From assembly GCF_048544455.1 (NCBI RefSeq), contig NC_133532.1, positions 15,936,948 through 16,000,947 of the forward strand: DNA of 64,000 nt, read 5' to 3'. The stretch is from Silene latifolia. Its lineage: Eukaryota > Streptophyta > Magnoliopsida > Caryophyllales > Caryophyllaceae. Shown piece by piece: positions 1-11,896 of this stretch. Both the position numbers and the translations under genes were made by a program. Every line of letters begins with the position of its first letter. The stretch's first letter is position 1. Below the pieces are notes generated by a model. The model did no database searches and had not been told where the DNA came from. It saw nothing but the letters and a program-made list of their open reading frames with translations.

Positions 1-336
1 ATTGTCTTATCTTGTCTCGCATCGACCTTGTGTGGTTGTTTGTTTGTTATGTGTCCGCCGTGATCCCTTATGGTGAGCAGTCGGTCTTAGCAGGTGTTGA
101 TTTTGTGGATAGCTGGAGTCCGGGCAGGGATGAGTCTTCACGAGATTTGTTTATAGTAGCGAGTAGCTTCTGGGTTGTACCTTTTACATCGTTTGTTGTT
201 TAAACCGCTTGTAATATAACTTAATAGTTCTTTTATTGACGTTTGATAATTACTTTCCTCGAGCAACCGAGATGGTAACGCCCTTATATGCTAAGGAAGG
301 CCTAGTTAAGGCTCCTCTGGATATGGGGGTGTTACA
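1..336 (+). mobile_element. 3' end of an LTR (element E), rest off-window
   Basis: The segment has no coding content and ends in a run of G followed by TGTTACA (330-336), a typical LTR terminus. Directly after it the sequence becomes an exon of the antisense PMD gene of element A, matching the B copy from about 15620. E therefore appears to be inserted in that exon, with its other end left of the window. The terminus resembles LTR ends of Ty3 chromovirus-type elements (inference from memory). Orientation is assigned from the terminus only. Confidence 0.6.
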
Positions 337-1453
337 TGCCGGACGAAGAGCAAGCGTTCTTCTCACAATGTCTACCGACGGGACGTGAACGCTCTTCAGC
401 TGAGCAGCGTGAGTATCCTGTTTGTATTCACTTATACTTCTTATGCTTTGCCTTTACTTGATCGTAGGAATGATCGTTGTATTATCTTGTCACAGTGGGT
501 GCCCAGACCTTGGGCGGAGTACGCTGGAGCGCCTCCTTTTATTTGCCGAGGTCCTTCGACCTAGGAGCCCGAGCCGCCGCTTTGTTGAGGACGTCGATGG
601 GTCTGTGTAGTACTTGGGCGAGCGGGCCGCTCGTCGGTGCTCTCGGGACGTGTTGCGGTTCCCGTCGATCCTCCCAGACGATGTTTAGGGAGCCTTCGAG
701 GCCGAGAGGGAGGCGGACTTGGCCGGTGCCGATGGCGACGACCTTCTTCTCCTCGGCGAGGACTACTCGGCGTTTGTTTACGGGAGGTTGGCGTCGGCCG
801 AGTAGTGGTGAGTATCTTTTACTTTTTTTCCTGATTCGATTTTGAGAATTGCGACGAAAGATCATCGATTAATGAGAGCTATTTGTCCTTGTAGGAGGTC
901 GAGGCGGCGGGCATCGAGCCCCCAGAGTACCCCGAGACCCTCGAGTACACTGACGCGACCGGGAGGACGACGATCTCCGAGCTGCGTGACTTTGACGTAG
1001 CTGTGACGGATGGGCCTAGGCGGCGCGGCAAGATCTCGATTCGGAGGGTGAGCCTCTAACTTGTATAACTTTCGTGTAGGAACACATTTGATTGAGTTTG
1101 TTCAATTTGCTGAGAATTTCTTTTGATAATGCAGGTCGCGCCGTCCCGATTCGTGGCACTATGGAGGGTGACCAACCGGCTGCGAGCTACTGCCATTGAG
1201 GCACTCGTCGGTGGTCGAGGTCGCCAGGTATGAACCTTACGCCTATTTTTCTCTTTTTGATGATTTTTATTTTGCTTGAATTGATTGACATGAGCCAATT
1301 TGTTGCTGTTTACAGGGTGACCGTGAGCTGGAGCGAGAGTTGACCCAGTCACGGGAGGAGACCGCTCGCGTGTTGAGGGAGCTCGAGGTTCGGGATGCCG
1401 AGATCGCCGTTCTGGCGGCGAGAGTTGCAGAGTTGGAGGGCGCCCAGCAGTAG
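337..1453 (+). pseudogene. Antisense plant-mobile-domain (PMD) gene of element A, 3' part
   Basis: Exons recognisable by GT-AG borders and by match to the B and C copies: 337-408 (5' part cut by E), 496-807, 895-1047, 1135-1227, 1316-1453 (stop TAG). The last exon encodes a short charged coiled-coil-like tail rich in E, R and L. Only the C-terminal half of the product is represented; the PMD core exon lies left of the E insertion. The 496-807 exon is frameshifted near 540 relative to B, so the copy is dead. PMD proteins are related to plant MAIN/MAIL1-type factors and occur in transposons; the role here is unknown. It is transcribed opposite to gag-pol. Confidence 0.7.
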
Positions 1454-2140
1454 TCTTGTGTAGTTTTGTAGACTTGTACATTTGGACATCTGATTTTGAA
1501 CATTTTTGGACTTTGTTTGGGGCGCAAGCCCCCAGTTTGCTTGGACTTTTGGACTTTGTTCGGGGCGTAAGCCCCCAGTTTGCTTGTACATTTGCTCTGT
1601 TTGGTGTATATACGACGGCCTAAGTGCCTTTGCTGCTGGGTTGTGTTGCTTGTATCTGCAGGTTAGTTCTTGAACAGGTCTGGTAGACAACGGTTTACGC
1701 CGTCATGCTGCCGAAATTTACATAGAAATCACGCAAAACATACATTTTATATACATATGGCCTTAATTAGCGCAAAATGAGACTCAAAAGAAAAGCACAA
1801 AAATGCAAAAAAATTTGCCGGAAATGACCGGACGGTAGGGAGGGTTACCCTCTAAAAAAGAAAAAAAAAGAAATCTATAAGTTTAGAAAATGAAATTAAA
1901 TAATAGAAATCAATATACACAAGCTAAAATTAAAGTGAAAATTATGTTTAAAATGAAATATGCGAATGTGATATAATGGCAGAAATGTCGATGTTGCCTC
2001 GAAATGCGTGCCCGCGAATCTAGGAAGCCTGAAACATGGTAAACTTCTCGTATTTACCAAAATAAAACCCCGCAGGAATAGGAAATCACGCGTTATAGAA
2101 TTAGGAAAGATCCAACGCGGAAATCACAGAAGTGAGACTG
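1454..2140. other. Non-coding spacer between antisense PMD and DUF7745-like genes (A)
   Basis: No supported gene. The left part is the 3' flank of the PMD gene with a near-duplicated stretch (around 1494-1535 and 1540-1585, 'ggactttgtt' followed by 'aagcccccagtttgcttg'). Around 1830-1870 is a purine-rich run. The same spacer occurs in B (16735-17462) and inverted in C (31153-31889), so it is a conserved part of the element. Confidence 0.6.
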
Positions 2141-2254
2141 GGGAAGAGGCGCAGCATGAGCTGCGTCCCTTTGAAGAGGCGCAGCAGGCGCTGCGCCTGT
2201 TCCCCAGCTGGTCCGTTCTGGCGGATTTTTGGAAAAAATAATTAGTATAAATAG
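2141..2254 (+). promoter_or_regulatory. Promoter of antisense DUF7745-like gene (A): palindromic module + TATA box
   Basis: Two successive GAAGAGGCGCAGC ... GCTGCG units fill 2141-2205. A TATA box (TATAAATAG) lies at 2246-2254, 40 bp further on and about 100 bp before the ATG at 2354. B and C have the same arrangement with the same 40-bp gap. The sense LTR promoter carries the same kind of module upstream of an identical TATAAATAG. Confidence 0.65.
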
Positions 2255-2353
2255 AAGCGTCGATGGAGCTTTAATTCACACAAATCTTCCGTCTCTTCTT
2301 CGTCTATTCACATAAAACTCTCAAAATAAATCTTCAAAAAGAAAATTGTCATC

Positions 2354-3819
2354 ATGAATACTTTGGAGATCCGTTTGAAGGAATGGACCAATGAATTTTC
2401 AAATATGGAGAAGCATGACATGGGTGCTTATAACCTTGGGTCTTTGTTGAGCTTGAAACTCATTAAGGTTGTAAAACCGTTCCTGGATGCTTGCCTTGAC
2501 TATTGGGACCCGAGTTATCATGTTTTCGCGTTCCCGGGAGGTGTTATTTGCCCGTTTCCTGAAGAGATTGCTGCTATTGGTGGGTGGGACCCCGAACATT
2601 TACCTGCCATCCCTTCCACTTCACAAGGGTATAAGAGCAAATTCAGAGACTTGCTTGGGCTGACTAGACTCGAGGTGGACCGTTTAGTTACCCTGAAAGG
2701 CGTGAGAATGTTGGACTTTGTAGACCGATTCATCAACAGGGCCGACCCTACTGTTTCTCATGTTGTCAGGAGGAGGGCATTTGGCTTTTGTTTGCTGCAC
2801 GTGTATGTCTTCCAAGGACACGTTGATGAAGATTTGAGAGGTGATCCCCGTCTTTTGGGTCTTATTGAGCAAATGGAGTGCGCAGAGCCCGACTTGCTTA
2901 TGCTTAGGGAGATTATTTTGGGTTTGGATAATAGGAAATCCAACCGCGATTTGCCGTTCTTGGGGAGTCCCGTCATTTTGCAGGTAAAAGACATCCTTTT
3001 TTTTTTTTTTTTTTTTTTTGATGTCTAATGCCCTGCTCTTGGTAGGTTTGGCTTATGGAACGGCCGATTGATCGAGCCCCGGTTCATGCACTTTCCTATC
3101 ATGCTCGTTCGATTGCGATGAGGACGCGGTTGTACATGGTGGACTTTACCGGGTCCGTGACTATTGGAAGAACAAGTGAAGAATGATGATGGTCCGTTGA
3201 TTAGGTGGGTTGTACCGTGGTGGCACCTCAAGTCACATCCTTTGGAGTATCTTCTTTGGATCCCACTAGGTCCGTGCGCATTCCGGGATTGGAGTTTATG
3301 GTATGCATCTTTCCGGAAAGACTGATGAGGCAAGTTGGGCTGAAGCAGACGATCCCTAGGCTTGATACCGTCCCACAGACTGCTATGGCACTTACTACAG
3401 AAAGCCGAAGAGAGTGGGCTATTAAATGGGCCCAAAGAAACATGTGGTTCTTGAGCTTCTCCGCCAATGCTTTGTGGGTGTCGGATTCTTATCTGAGGTG
3501 GAGAAAGGCTGCAACTCCGGAGGAGCGCGAGAGACTGAGGAAAAGCGAGCCTGTTGACTACAAGATGCGCGAGGGAGAGAAAGAGAAGGAGAAGCATCTG
3601 ACAGAGGGAGAAGAAGAAGCTGGGTTTCAGGTCATTCATCCTTCGAAGAAATCAAAGACTACTCCTGTCGCGGAAATGGTGGTTGGCAAGAATGGCAGAG
3701 TCAGGCCTCGAGAAAGACCGTTGGTGATTAGGTTTGAAGTGGTGCAAGAGCGCCCGGCTCGAGGTCGTGACAAGAAATATGACAAGAATGACAAGGGCAA
3801 GGGGAAGATGGAGGAATAG
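2354..3819 (+). pseudogene. Antisense DUF7745-like gene of element A (frameshifted)
   Basis: Exon 1 is 2354-2983, an intron with a long T tract is 2984-3044 (GT...AG), exon 2 is 3045-3819. Exon 1 encodes a protein starting MNTLEIRLKEW with the conserved stretch WDPEHLPAIPSTSQGYKSKF. Exon 2 has a deletion-type frameshift near 3145 and a second shift near 3240, after which the frame matches the B copy to its lysine/arginine-rich end. The fold resembles DUF7745 proteins seen in plant retroelements (from memory). Function unknown; the basic tail could bind nucleic acid (inference). It converges on the integrase end. Confidence 0.75.
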
Positions 3820-4365
3820 CCTGAGTCTTTATTTATTATTTGATTATTATTATTATTGTTGTTGTAATAAAAAGGAGGGATTTTTAGAATCCTAGCCTAT
3901 TCCATTTTTATTATGTAACGTACTACTATTATTTAGGAAATGAATGAAATAAAAGGTTAAATGGTTATGAAACCGTTAAAATTTTCTACTTTATTATTCT
4001 TGTCGAATTTCAAATGCAATGCAAATGTCCTTCTATTTACATTTTAGATATAATGGGTTGAATCCCGTGAAGGATTGCCTACGTATTCACTTGAAAAGCG
4101 AAATCCAACCCTTGCGCGTAGTTCGAGTAAATGTAAAAGAATAATTGTTTGAAGCAAGAGCTTGTAATGAACATAGAAAATAAGCATGAGCTTTTGCTTA
4201 CTCTGGAGGTGCGAATTTAGTTTATTTGATGATATGAGGATGACAAACTTGTCAAAATGCAAGAGCACAGTGACATTTAGCTTATTTCAGCTTGGCCAGG
4301 GGCCGTTTATTTAGTGCCACAAGAGCGACACATGGGTTTACGCGAGGCGCGTGTTTGGTCCTATT
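3820..4365. other. Convergent spacer between integrase and antisense gene (A)
   Basis: A 546-bp AT-rich spacer where the minus-strand integrase and the plus-strand DUF7745-like gene point at each other. It should hold both 3' ends; AATAAA-like strings are present near 3866 and 3948. It is conserved in B (19154-19707). No ORF supported. Confidence 0.6.
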
Positions 4366-5562
4366 CTAGGCATAGTACCGTTTCAGTTGGTCAAGGTTTG
4401 TGGGGTTTGAAAACTCATTCCCATCTAAGTCTGTAATTCTAACCGCACCCCCTGGGAGTATGGATTTGACTAGAAATGGTCCGGCCCAATTAGGTTTGAA
4501 TTTTCCCCGTGGGTCGACAGGTAAAAGAGCTCTAACCGATTTGAGTACTAGGTCTCCTTCTTTGATGTTTCTTGGCCTAACTCTTTTGTTGAAAGCTCGT
4601 TTGATACGTGCTTGATATGTTTGGACATTATGTAAGGCGCGTAGCCTACGTTCATCCAGGAGGATGAGTTCTTCATATCTGTCCCTCTTCCAATCGGCCT
4701 CCGGGATTTGACTTTCTAGTAGAATGCGCAAGGATGGTATTTCTAGCTCGACTGGTTGTACAGCTTCCATGCCGTAGGTCAAATAAAAAGGAGTAGCCCC
4801 AGTGGGCGTCCTGACAGACGTACGATACCCCCATAAGGCAAAGGGTATTTTGCTTGGCCAATCTCTGTAGTTGTCGATCATTTTCTTGAGAATCGTGACA
4901 ACGTTCTTGTTTGCCGCCTCTACCGCGCCGTTAGTCTGTGGTCTATAGGGCGAAGAGTGGTGATGCTTAATCTTGTATTTGGCTAGCAATTGCTCGGTTT
5001 CAGCTTGGAAGTGTGACCCATTATCGCTAATGATCTCATGTGGGCAACCATATCGACAGATGATGTTGTTTTGTATGAACTTTGCCATGTTTTTGGCTAT
5101 AAGACCAGTGTAGGAAGCCGCTTCTACCCATTTGGTAAAATAGTCAATTGCCACTAGAATAAAACAGTGACCTCCTGTTCCGGCTGGGGTTATCTTCCCG
5201 ATTATGTCAATTCCCCATGCAGAAAATGGCCAAGGAGATGTCATCGTGTAGAGCAACGAAGGAGGGACATGTTGTACATTCTCGAAGATTTGACAATTGT
5301 GGCAATGTCTCACGTATTTGATGCAATCGGATTCCATTGTGGTCCAATAATATCCCAAACGTGTGATTTTCTTTGCCATCATAGGCCCACTCATGTGAGG
5401 ACCGCATTCTCCGTCGTGGACTTCTTCCATCACCTTTCGTGCCTGTGAATGATCAAGGCAACGCAGCACTACACCAAGAGGTGTTCTTTTGTATAATTCT
5501 CCTTGCATCAGAATGTATTGAGAAGCTAGTAGGCGTATAGCACGTTGTCCCCTTTTGTCCAT
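4366..5562 (-). pseudogene. Integrase domain of element A pol
   Basis: A 398-residue open stretch covering the whole integrase. The N-terminal zinc-binding HHCC region includes the end CIKYVRHCHNCQ. The catalytic core shows the two aspartates in WGIDIIGK and SDNGSHF and the glutamate in GAVEAANK. The C-terminal part (VRPRNIKEGDLVL...PNWAGPFLV) is the GPY/F-type module of Ty3 elements. The stop is TAG at 4366-4368. This domain is the best-preserved part of A pol, but the polyprotein upstream is broken, so it is listed as part of a pseudogene. Confidence 0.88.
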
Positions 5563-5635
5563 ATCCGGTGGATAGGTACCATTAAGCTTGAAATTCAGAT
5601 TGCTTGGAACCGGGTGGTTCTGTGTGATTTCCTCT

Positions 5636-6676
5636 TCATCGGTGATTTGGTGGACATAAGCCGGACCGTCGTTCGATGCACAAAGGCATTTCTATCATGT
5701 GATCTGGCATATTTATCAAAGATGCAAGTTTCGCAAGAGCGTCCGCAAATTGATTTTCCTCCCGAGGTAGGTGTAGGTATGTTACATGATCAAAGAATTG
5801 AGCGACTTGGTCTATCCTAGCCTGATAGGGTGCGAGGCTTTCACTTCGGATTTTCCAAGATCCTGTAACTTGGTTGATGATCAGTGATGAATCCCCATGT
5901 ACTCGGAGGTTTTTAATGCCTAAGCTTACTGCCGCTTGTAGTCCAATGAGACAAGCTTCGATTCTCGGCAAAGATTGTTTGTCACCTCAAGTCGAGTTTG
6001 ACAAAGAATCGGTGTATGCTCACCTTCGGAGAAATGAGCAACACTCCTATTCCGAATCCTCTTAAGTTGGATGCTCCGTCAAAGTATAGGTCGCAGGAGT
6101 CTACATCTGTTTGCAGTATATCCTCGTCGGGAAATGACCAAGTATCTATGGTTTGTGCGTCGTTGATAGGATTTTCTGCGAAGAATTCGGCGACGGCGCG
6201 ACCTTTTATAACTTTCAGTGGCACATATTTAAGGTCGAATTCTGAGAGCATCAGAGTCCATCTTGCCAGACGTCCGTTGAGGACGGGTTTCTCGAAGAGG
6301 TATTTGACTGGATCCATTTTGGAGTATATCTTGACGGAGTAGCTAAGCATGTAGTGACGTAGCTTCTTCGTTGCCCACACAAGAGCGAGGCATGTCTTTT
6401 CGAGTTGTGAGTATTTGCACTCATATTCCAAGAACTTCTTACTTAGATAGTAAATAGCTCTTTCTTCACTTCCTACATTTGAGCAAAGCATGGCACCCAT
6501 GGCGGTTTCGATTCTTTCGTGAGATATAAACCAAGAGGTTGATCTCGTTGTGGCGGTATGAGCACCGGTGGTTTAGCCAATATCTCCTTGATTCGGTCAA
6601 ACGCCTTTTGACAATCATCATCCCACATGGTGTGGTCTGTTTTCTTGAGTTTCTTGAAGATAGGCTCACAAATCAT
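5636..6676 (-). pseudogene. Tandem RNase H domains (Ty3-type RH then archaeal-like aRNH) of element A
   Basis: From high to low coordinate: the connection/RNase H part of Ty3 type (YLSKKFLEYECKYSQLEKTC, LRHYMLSYSVKIY), then a second, archaeal/cellular-type RNase H. The second has LYFDGASNLRGFGIGV (about 6080), EACLIGLQAA and VHGDSSLIINQVTGSW (about 5880-5960), and ADALAKLAS (about 5730). Two RNase H domains in series are a hallmark of the Tat lineage (established knowledge). There are frameshifts near 6490 and between 5980 and 6000. Confidence 0.82.
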
Positions 6677-6698
6677 CGTAAGTTTTGATATGAATCGA

Positions 6699-7397
6699 CT
6701 ATGTGTCGTACTTTTCCCAGAATCCTCTCGACTTCTTTTCTGTTTGAGGTTGTGGCATTTCGATTAGAGCTTTGATTTTTGAAGGATCTATTTCTATACC
6801 GCGTTGGCTAACGACGTATCCCAGGAGTTTCCCAGATGTTACCCCAAATGTGCATTTCTGGGGGTTGAGTCTCATGTTGTACTTTCGTAGCCTTGCGAAG
6901 AACTTGCGAAGGTTCGCAATATGTCCCTCTCTTTCCTTGGATTTGACGATCATGTCATCTACGTATACCTCGACTTCTTTGTGCATCATGTCGTGTAGGA
7001 GTGTGGTTGCGGTGCGTTGGTATGTAGCTCCGGCATTGATCAATCCGAACGGCATTACCGTATAGCAATATGTTCCCCATTGGGTGACGAATGCGGTCTT
7101 GTGCATATCTTCCATGGCCATCTTAATTTGGTTATAACCCGCATACCCATCCATGAAGGATAGTAATGCGTGGTGCAGATTGTCCACTAATATGTCAATG
7201 TGAGGTAGAGGGAAGTCATCTTTCGGACTCGCTTTGTTCAGGTCCCTAAAGTCAACACAAACACGGATTCTCCCATCCTTTTTGGGTACGGGTACTATGT
7301 TAGCTACCCAGTCAGAATACTCGGAAACTTTGATGAACCCGGCTTTGAATTGCTTGTCAACTTCTTCCTTAATCTTTAGAGCCCATTCTGTTCTCAT
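6699..7397 (-). pseudogene. Reverse transcriptase domain of element A
   Basis: A 232-codon open stretch with VCVDFRDLNKASPKDDFPLP, MDGYAGYNQI, YTVMPFGLINAGATYQR and the catalytic YVDDMIVKSK (about 6940-6970). These are the standard Ty3/gypsy RT blocks. The first codons just above 7397 are frameshifted relative to B (KLRRM), and the lower end shifts frame near 6715, so the domain is not continuous with its neighbours. Confidence 0.88.
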
Positions 7398-9371
7398 TCG
7401 TCAAGCTTCGCTTTTCTGTGTTTGAAACCCGGCTTAATCGGAATCCTATGTTCGGCGATATCCCTGTCGATCCCTGGCATGTCTTTGTAGGACCAAGCGA
7501 AAACGTCTTTGAATTCATTTAGGAGGTTTATGAAATCGGCCCTTTCGGTTGAGCTCAAGGTAGTCCCTATCCTAAGTTCTTTGGGTTCTAGTTCGGTTCC
7601 TACATTGATGGGTTCGGTGTCCTCTATTACTGGTCCCCCTTCCCCTTCCTGTAGTATTTCTTTGGCTACGTAGGGAGGTATTTCGATTCGGTCCGGGTCT
7701 TGGTCATCCTCGTATCATCGTAAAAAGAATTGCACTCAAGATGACGCAAAGAGTAAGTTAACCCGATTTATTCATATTAAGATTTGAGTAAAGTTGAAAC
7801 AAAGAAGCCAACGATCCATGGTCGTGGCGGCAAAGGGACGAGAATTGGGGCATTTCCGAACCATCGTGACTACTCGAGGCTAAGCTAGGAGAAACGAAGG
7901 GAGTGGGGATGACGACAGGAATAGACTCTCTAATGACTTCTCTAGACTCCGACTCCGACTCCGACTCCGACTCGAACTCGTCGTCTTCTGGTTCTCCTTT
8001 GAACATCTCTCCTTCTCCAGTGGTGAGCTTGAAGAGTCTTCCTTGGTTGTTGGTCCATTTGATAGATTTTCTCCACCCTTTTTCTTTGCTTTGTGTCGGT
8101 TTCGTGATCAACGCGGTGGGGTTGAAGCGATCGTCTTGAAGTATCATAGTAATGATCTCATCCTGCGCGGCCCTAACGAATCGATCTTCTCCAAACAATA
8201 GGCTAACAGCTTGTTCGTCTAAGCAAGGTGCTTGACGGGTTTTGACGGTAGGAACCGTTTCTGGAGAAATGAAGTAGCAATCGTGAAAGATCTCGATTCC
8301 GGCTAACTTCCTCTCAAGGTAATGCCAAGGTTCGGGAAATCCATGAAAGAGTTCTGAACTTCCTTCTTGAACAAAGTACCCATTTAAAGTGGGGAGATAT
8401 GGCCTCATTTGGACTCCCACGTGCTTGCGATTTTGGACTTGGGCTAGCATTTCGAGAACTTCTTCTTTTGTGGGTTTGTACCCCAGTCCAAGTGGTATTC
8501 TTGTTGAGTTGCCTTCCTTGTATGGTGCGAAGGTATTCTTCCGAATTGGGTTCAAAGGCATTCCAGGGAAGTATCCCTGGGATTTGAGTATGTGGTTGAC
8601 CACCAAGTTGGAGTAGGGATTATAGTATAAGGGTGCCAATTCGCTTTCTATGACACTTACACTTTGGAAGCCCCCAAGTTCGTATACGGGATCCGCAAGG
8701 ACTTGATTGTTTGATTGCTTCTCAATTATTGCCTTGATGGGTGACGAAGTGATCGTCACTACTTTGCCATTTAGTGGGATCTTGATCTTTTGATGAAGGG
8801 TGGATGTTACCGCTTTGGAAGCATGAATCCAAGGCCTTCCCAGAAGTATGTTGAATGAAGCTTCGATGTCCACTATTTGGAAGTTAACCCTTCGTTCGAT
8901 TGGTCCCGTGGCTATGGTTAGGTTAGCGAGTCCTACCACTTTTCGTCGTGTACCATCATATGGACGCACACCTTAATTGGTAGGGGTCAAATCCGACTCT
9001 TTTATACCTAGCTTGTATGCCGTTTTGAGGGGTATGACGTTGACCGCGGAGCCATCATCTACCAAGGTCATTGGCACATTCTTCTTTAGACAAATGACAG
9101 TGATGTATAGAGCGAGGTTGTGACTAGCGCCAAAGGGTGGCAAGTCTTCGTCCGAGAAAGTAATAGGATTACTTAGCTTAGGTGATTCTTGGAAGACCAA
9201 GTTAACTACATCTTCAGGAGTAGAGTTATGTGCTACATTTAGCTTGGCCAAAGCCTGCAGTAAAGCTTGGCGATGTGGGAATGAGCTTGCTACTAGTTGC
9301 CGATGAAAGATCAGCCTTTGTTTTTCGTAATTGCTTGAGCAAATGATCAGTGGGGTCATCTTCGTTGTCAT
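7398..9371 (-). pseudogene. Protease and protease-RT linker of element A
   Basis: Aspartic protease: TLVDDGSAVNVIPLKTAYKLG near 9000-9070, where DDGS takes the place of the usual D[ST]G[AS]. An in-frame TAA at 8970-8972 replaces the glutamine seen in B. Further on, FNILLGRPWIHA (about 8830-8860) is the second protease block. The linker has an acidic SESESESES run (about 7940-7970). The frame is lost below about 7758 and resumes with GIDRDIAEHRIP-type sequence about 7430-7490. Confidence 0.8.
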
Positions 9372-11238
9372 TTGGTGTGATGACGTTGGTTGGACCGTTT
9401 TGAGTAGTGTTTTGATATGGGCGACCCGAACGAGTTAGGTGATCCACATCTTGGTCTTCACCATTTTGGACTATTTCTTTGACTAGGGAGTTTTCAATGA
9501 GATACTCGTCCTCATCATCATCGGCCCAAACCCCATTGACCGCAGCTAGTTCCCTCATTCTCATGATATCATCTTCTAGTCGTATGATTTGATCGACCAG
9601 TTTATCAACCACGGTGACTACTTCTTGCATAGTGGCATTTTGAGAGAAGATCAATGGTACACGTTCTTTAGGTATTGCGTTGGGATTGCGTAAGGTTGTC
9701 ACCATGCTTTCTAGTTCCCACACTTGTCTATCTACACTCCTTGCCCATGTGATGAAGTCGGAAATGGTAGGGGAGATAGTAGAGTAGAGCCTTTCTTTCT
9801 CAATTGCATGAATTTCATTTTCGGTGGGATAAATGAGGTGTGAGCAATCTAAGGTAGATTCATCACTTGTAATCACTAGAACTCCAAGAGGATTCTGAGT
9901 GTTGTTAGGTTTACCTCCTGGTGGTATTAGGAGTCGACCATCTTCAATCATATCTTGAAGCACGTGTTTCAACTTGAAGCATTTTTCTGTGTCGTGCCCT
10001 TTGCCCCTATGGTATTCACAGTATGAATTTTCATCCCAAAACTTGGACTTCCTTTCGGGTTCGGGAGTAGGTCCAATGGGTTGGAGTTTACCTTGCTTCA
10101 TTAACCTTTTTAGAGCGTTGGAGTAAGTATCCCCAAGGTTTGTGAATTTTCTTGGTGGAGTAGTTTTCTTAGATGGCTCGAGAAGGTTAACTTCGTCGGT
10201 CTTGCTAGTAGAGCCGTATGAACGACTTGTGGACCCTTGATATCCTCGACCTACCGTTTTGGACAAGAGTCCTTTACGGATATCATCTTCAATCCTTGTT
10301 CCTAACACGGTCAAGTCCTTGAAAGTCTTGATGTTTTAATATCTCAAATGATTGGCATAGATGAGTTTGAGATTATCCACAAACTTTTCCACAAGAGTAG
10401 CCTCATCCGGGCGTTCAACTAGTTGAGTGCTAGTCTTCCTCCACCTACTTAGGAAGTCGGTGAATCCTTCTTTGTCATTTTGGGTAAGAACCTCTAGAGT
10501 GCGCATGTTGACTTGGATCTCGGCATTATCCGCGTATTGCTTAGAGAACTCGATTGCGGCGTCTTCCCAAGTAGCGACTTTCTTGTGATCTAAAGTGTAG
10601 AACCATTGCTTCGGGATGGTGTCCAGAGATGAAGGAAAGATCCTTAAGAACATCTCGGGTTTGATGCCTTTGATAGACATGTAATCCTTGAAGGCACGGA
10701 TGTGGTTCAAAGGGTTCTCATGTCCTTTGAACTTAGGGATATCCGTCATGTTAAAGTTAGTTGGCAATTTGGAATTGACGGCTTCATACTTGCGATTGTT
10801 TTCCCTATAAATGTCATCACCCTTAAGGTACATCAATTGCTCCTCTAGGTATTGGAGTCTTTTCTCAGCTGCAGTCATTCCCACGAAAGGATTTTCATCT
10901 CTAGATTCATCATCGGAATTACGTAGTACTTCACTTTCATGAGGGGGTAACCTTCCCTCAACGGAGAAGATACGGCTTTCGATAAGCTCAAGGCGGTCAT
11001 ATGTTTGTTCTTGGGTAATTTGCATTTGGGCTAGCGCGGCGAGGATTCGATCATTACCGTCTTGAAGGTGGTGGAGATTCGTTTCATCACTTGATCCGGG
11101 CATCTTGGAAACTGGATAAGAGATCGGCGACGAATCAACACGATCGACCATTCTATCACACTTGCTAAAAGAGGAAAAGTTTTGACTCGTGAAGTGGGTG
11201 TGCGCCACTTGTGTTGAGTGAGTTTTGAAGAAAGACAA
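9226..11238 (-). pseudogene. Gag of element A
   Basis: The likely start is the ATG at 11103 (MPGSSDETN); an upstream in-frame ATG at 11238 is less likely because B does not keep that frame. The capsid-like region includes FKGHENPLNHIRAFKDYMSI and QWFYTLDHKKVATWEDAA. A TAA at 10336-10338 interrupts the frame (glutamine in B). The nucleocapsid part has a zinc knuckle CEYHRGKGHDTEKC (about 9970-10020), i.e. C-x2-H-x4-H-x4-C. A frameshift near 9300 separates gag from protease. Confidence 0.82.
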
Positions 11239-11878
11239 GGTCTTTGAAAATGTGTGTCCTAGTCAACTGTAGTGTAGTTGTAGGAGTGGACTCGAAGTGA
11301 GGTTTTGAAATGGGCTTGTGGCCCGAATTTTGACTCGACAAACGGACAGAGTTTTGACCGGATTTTGCGCTAATTGGAAGCCCTATTTCGAAATTCTTGT
11401 TTGAAAGAAAGGGTTTTGATTTTTGAAAATTTGTCATGGTTTTGTTTAGAAATGGTGATCACATAAGGTTTACACATTTATACAAGCATTATAACGGGAT
11501 GCTGAGTGCATTTAAAAGGGTTTTGGTTTAAAGGGTGGGTTGCCATACCGAACCATCAAACCCGAAGTCTGTGGAGAGGCTCGTGCCAAACAAGAGTAAG
11601 GCCGATTCCTAGTCCATTTCCTCAAGTAGTGAAGGCCCTTGATACAAACAAGAGTAAGCATCATGGTATGGATGACGTCAATCGCTATCCATCCTTAGGC
11701 CCAAATAAGAATTAGGACCGTTTAGACGGGACGATTGGTCGAATGGGTTGGGTTGGGCCTAGGAAGGCCGAATAAAACGGTCTAGGAAGACCGAGTTATG
11801 AAAACCGACAATTGTCTTGTACAAACTTATTCCCTAACCTTGTTCAAGTTTCACCCTTGGCTACACGTAAGTGTATTC
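11239..11878 (-). other. Untranslated leader of element A (PBS to gag)
   Basis: No supported ORF. It contains three AAACAAGAGTAAG-like strings (about 11588, 11646, 11702). From about 11476 to 11820 it is almost identical to B (26832-27175; two substitutions by eye), much closer than the coding parts. It probably holds the packaging/dimerisation region (inference). Confidence 0.6.
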
Positions 11879-11896
11879 TCCCCAACGGAGTCGCCA
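11879..11896 (-). promoter_or_regulatory. Primer-binding site of element A
   Basis: The minus strand reads TGGCGACTCCGTTGGGGA, three bases after the LTR end. This PBS type is found in Ogre/Tat elements, where it is described as tRNA-Arg complementary (from memory). Confidence 0.8.
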
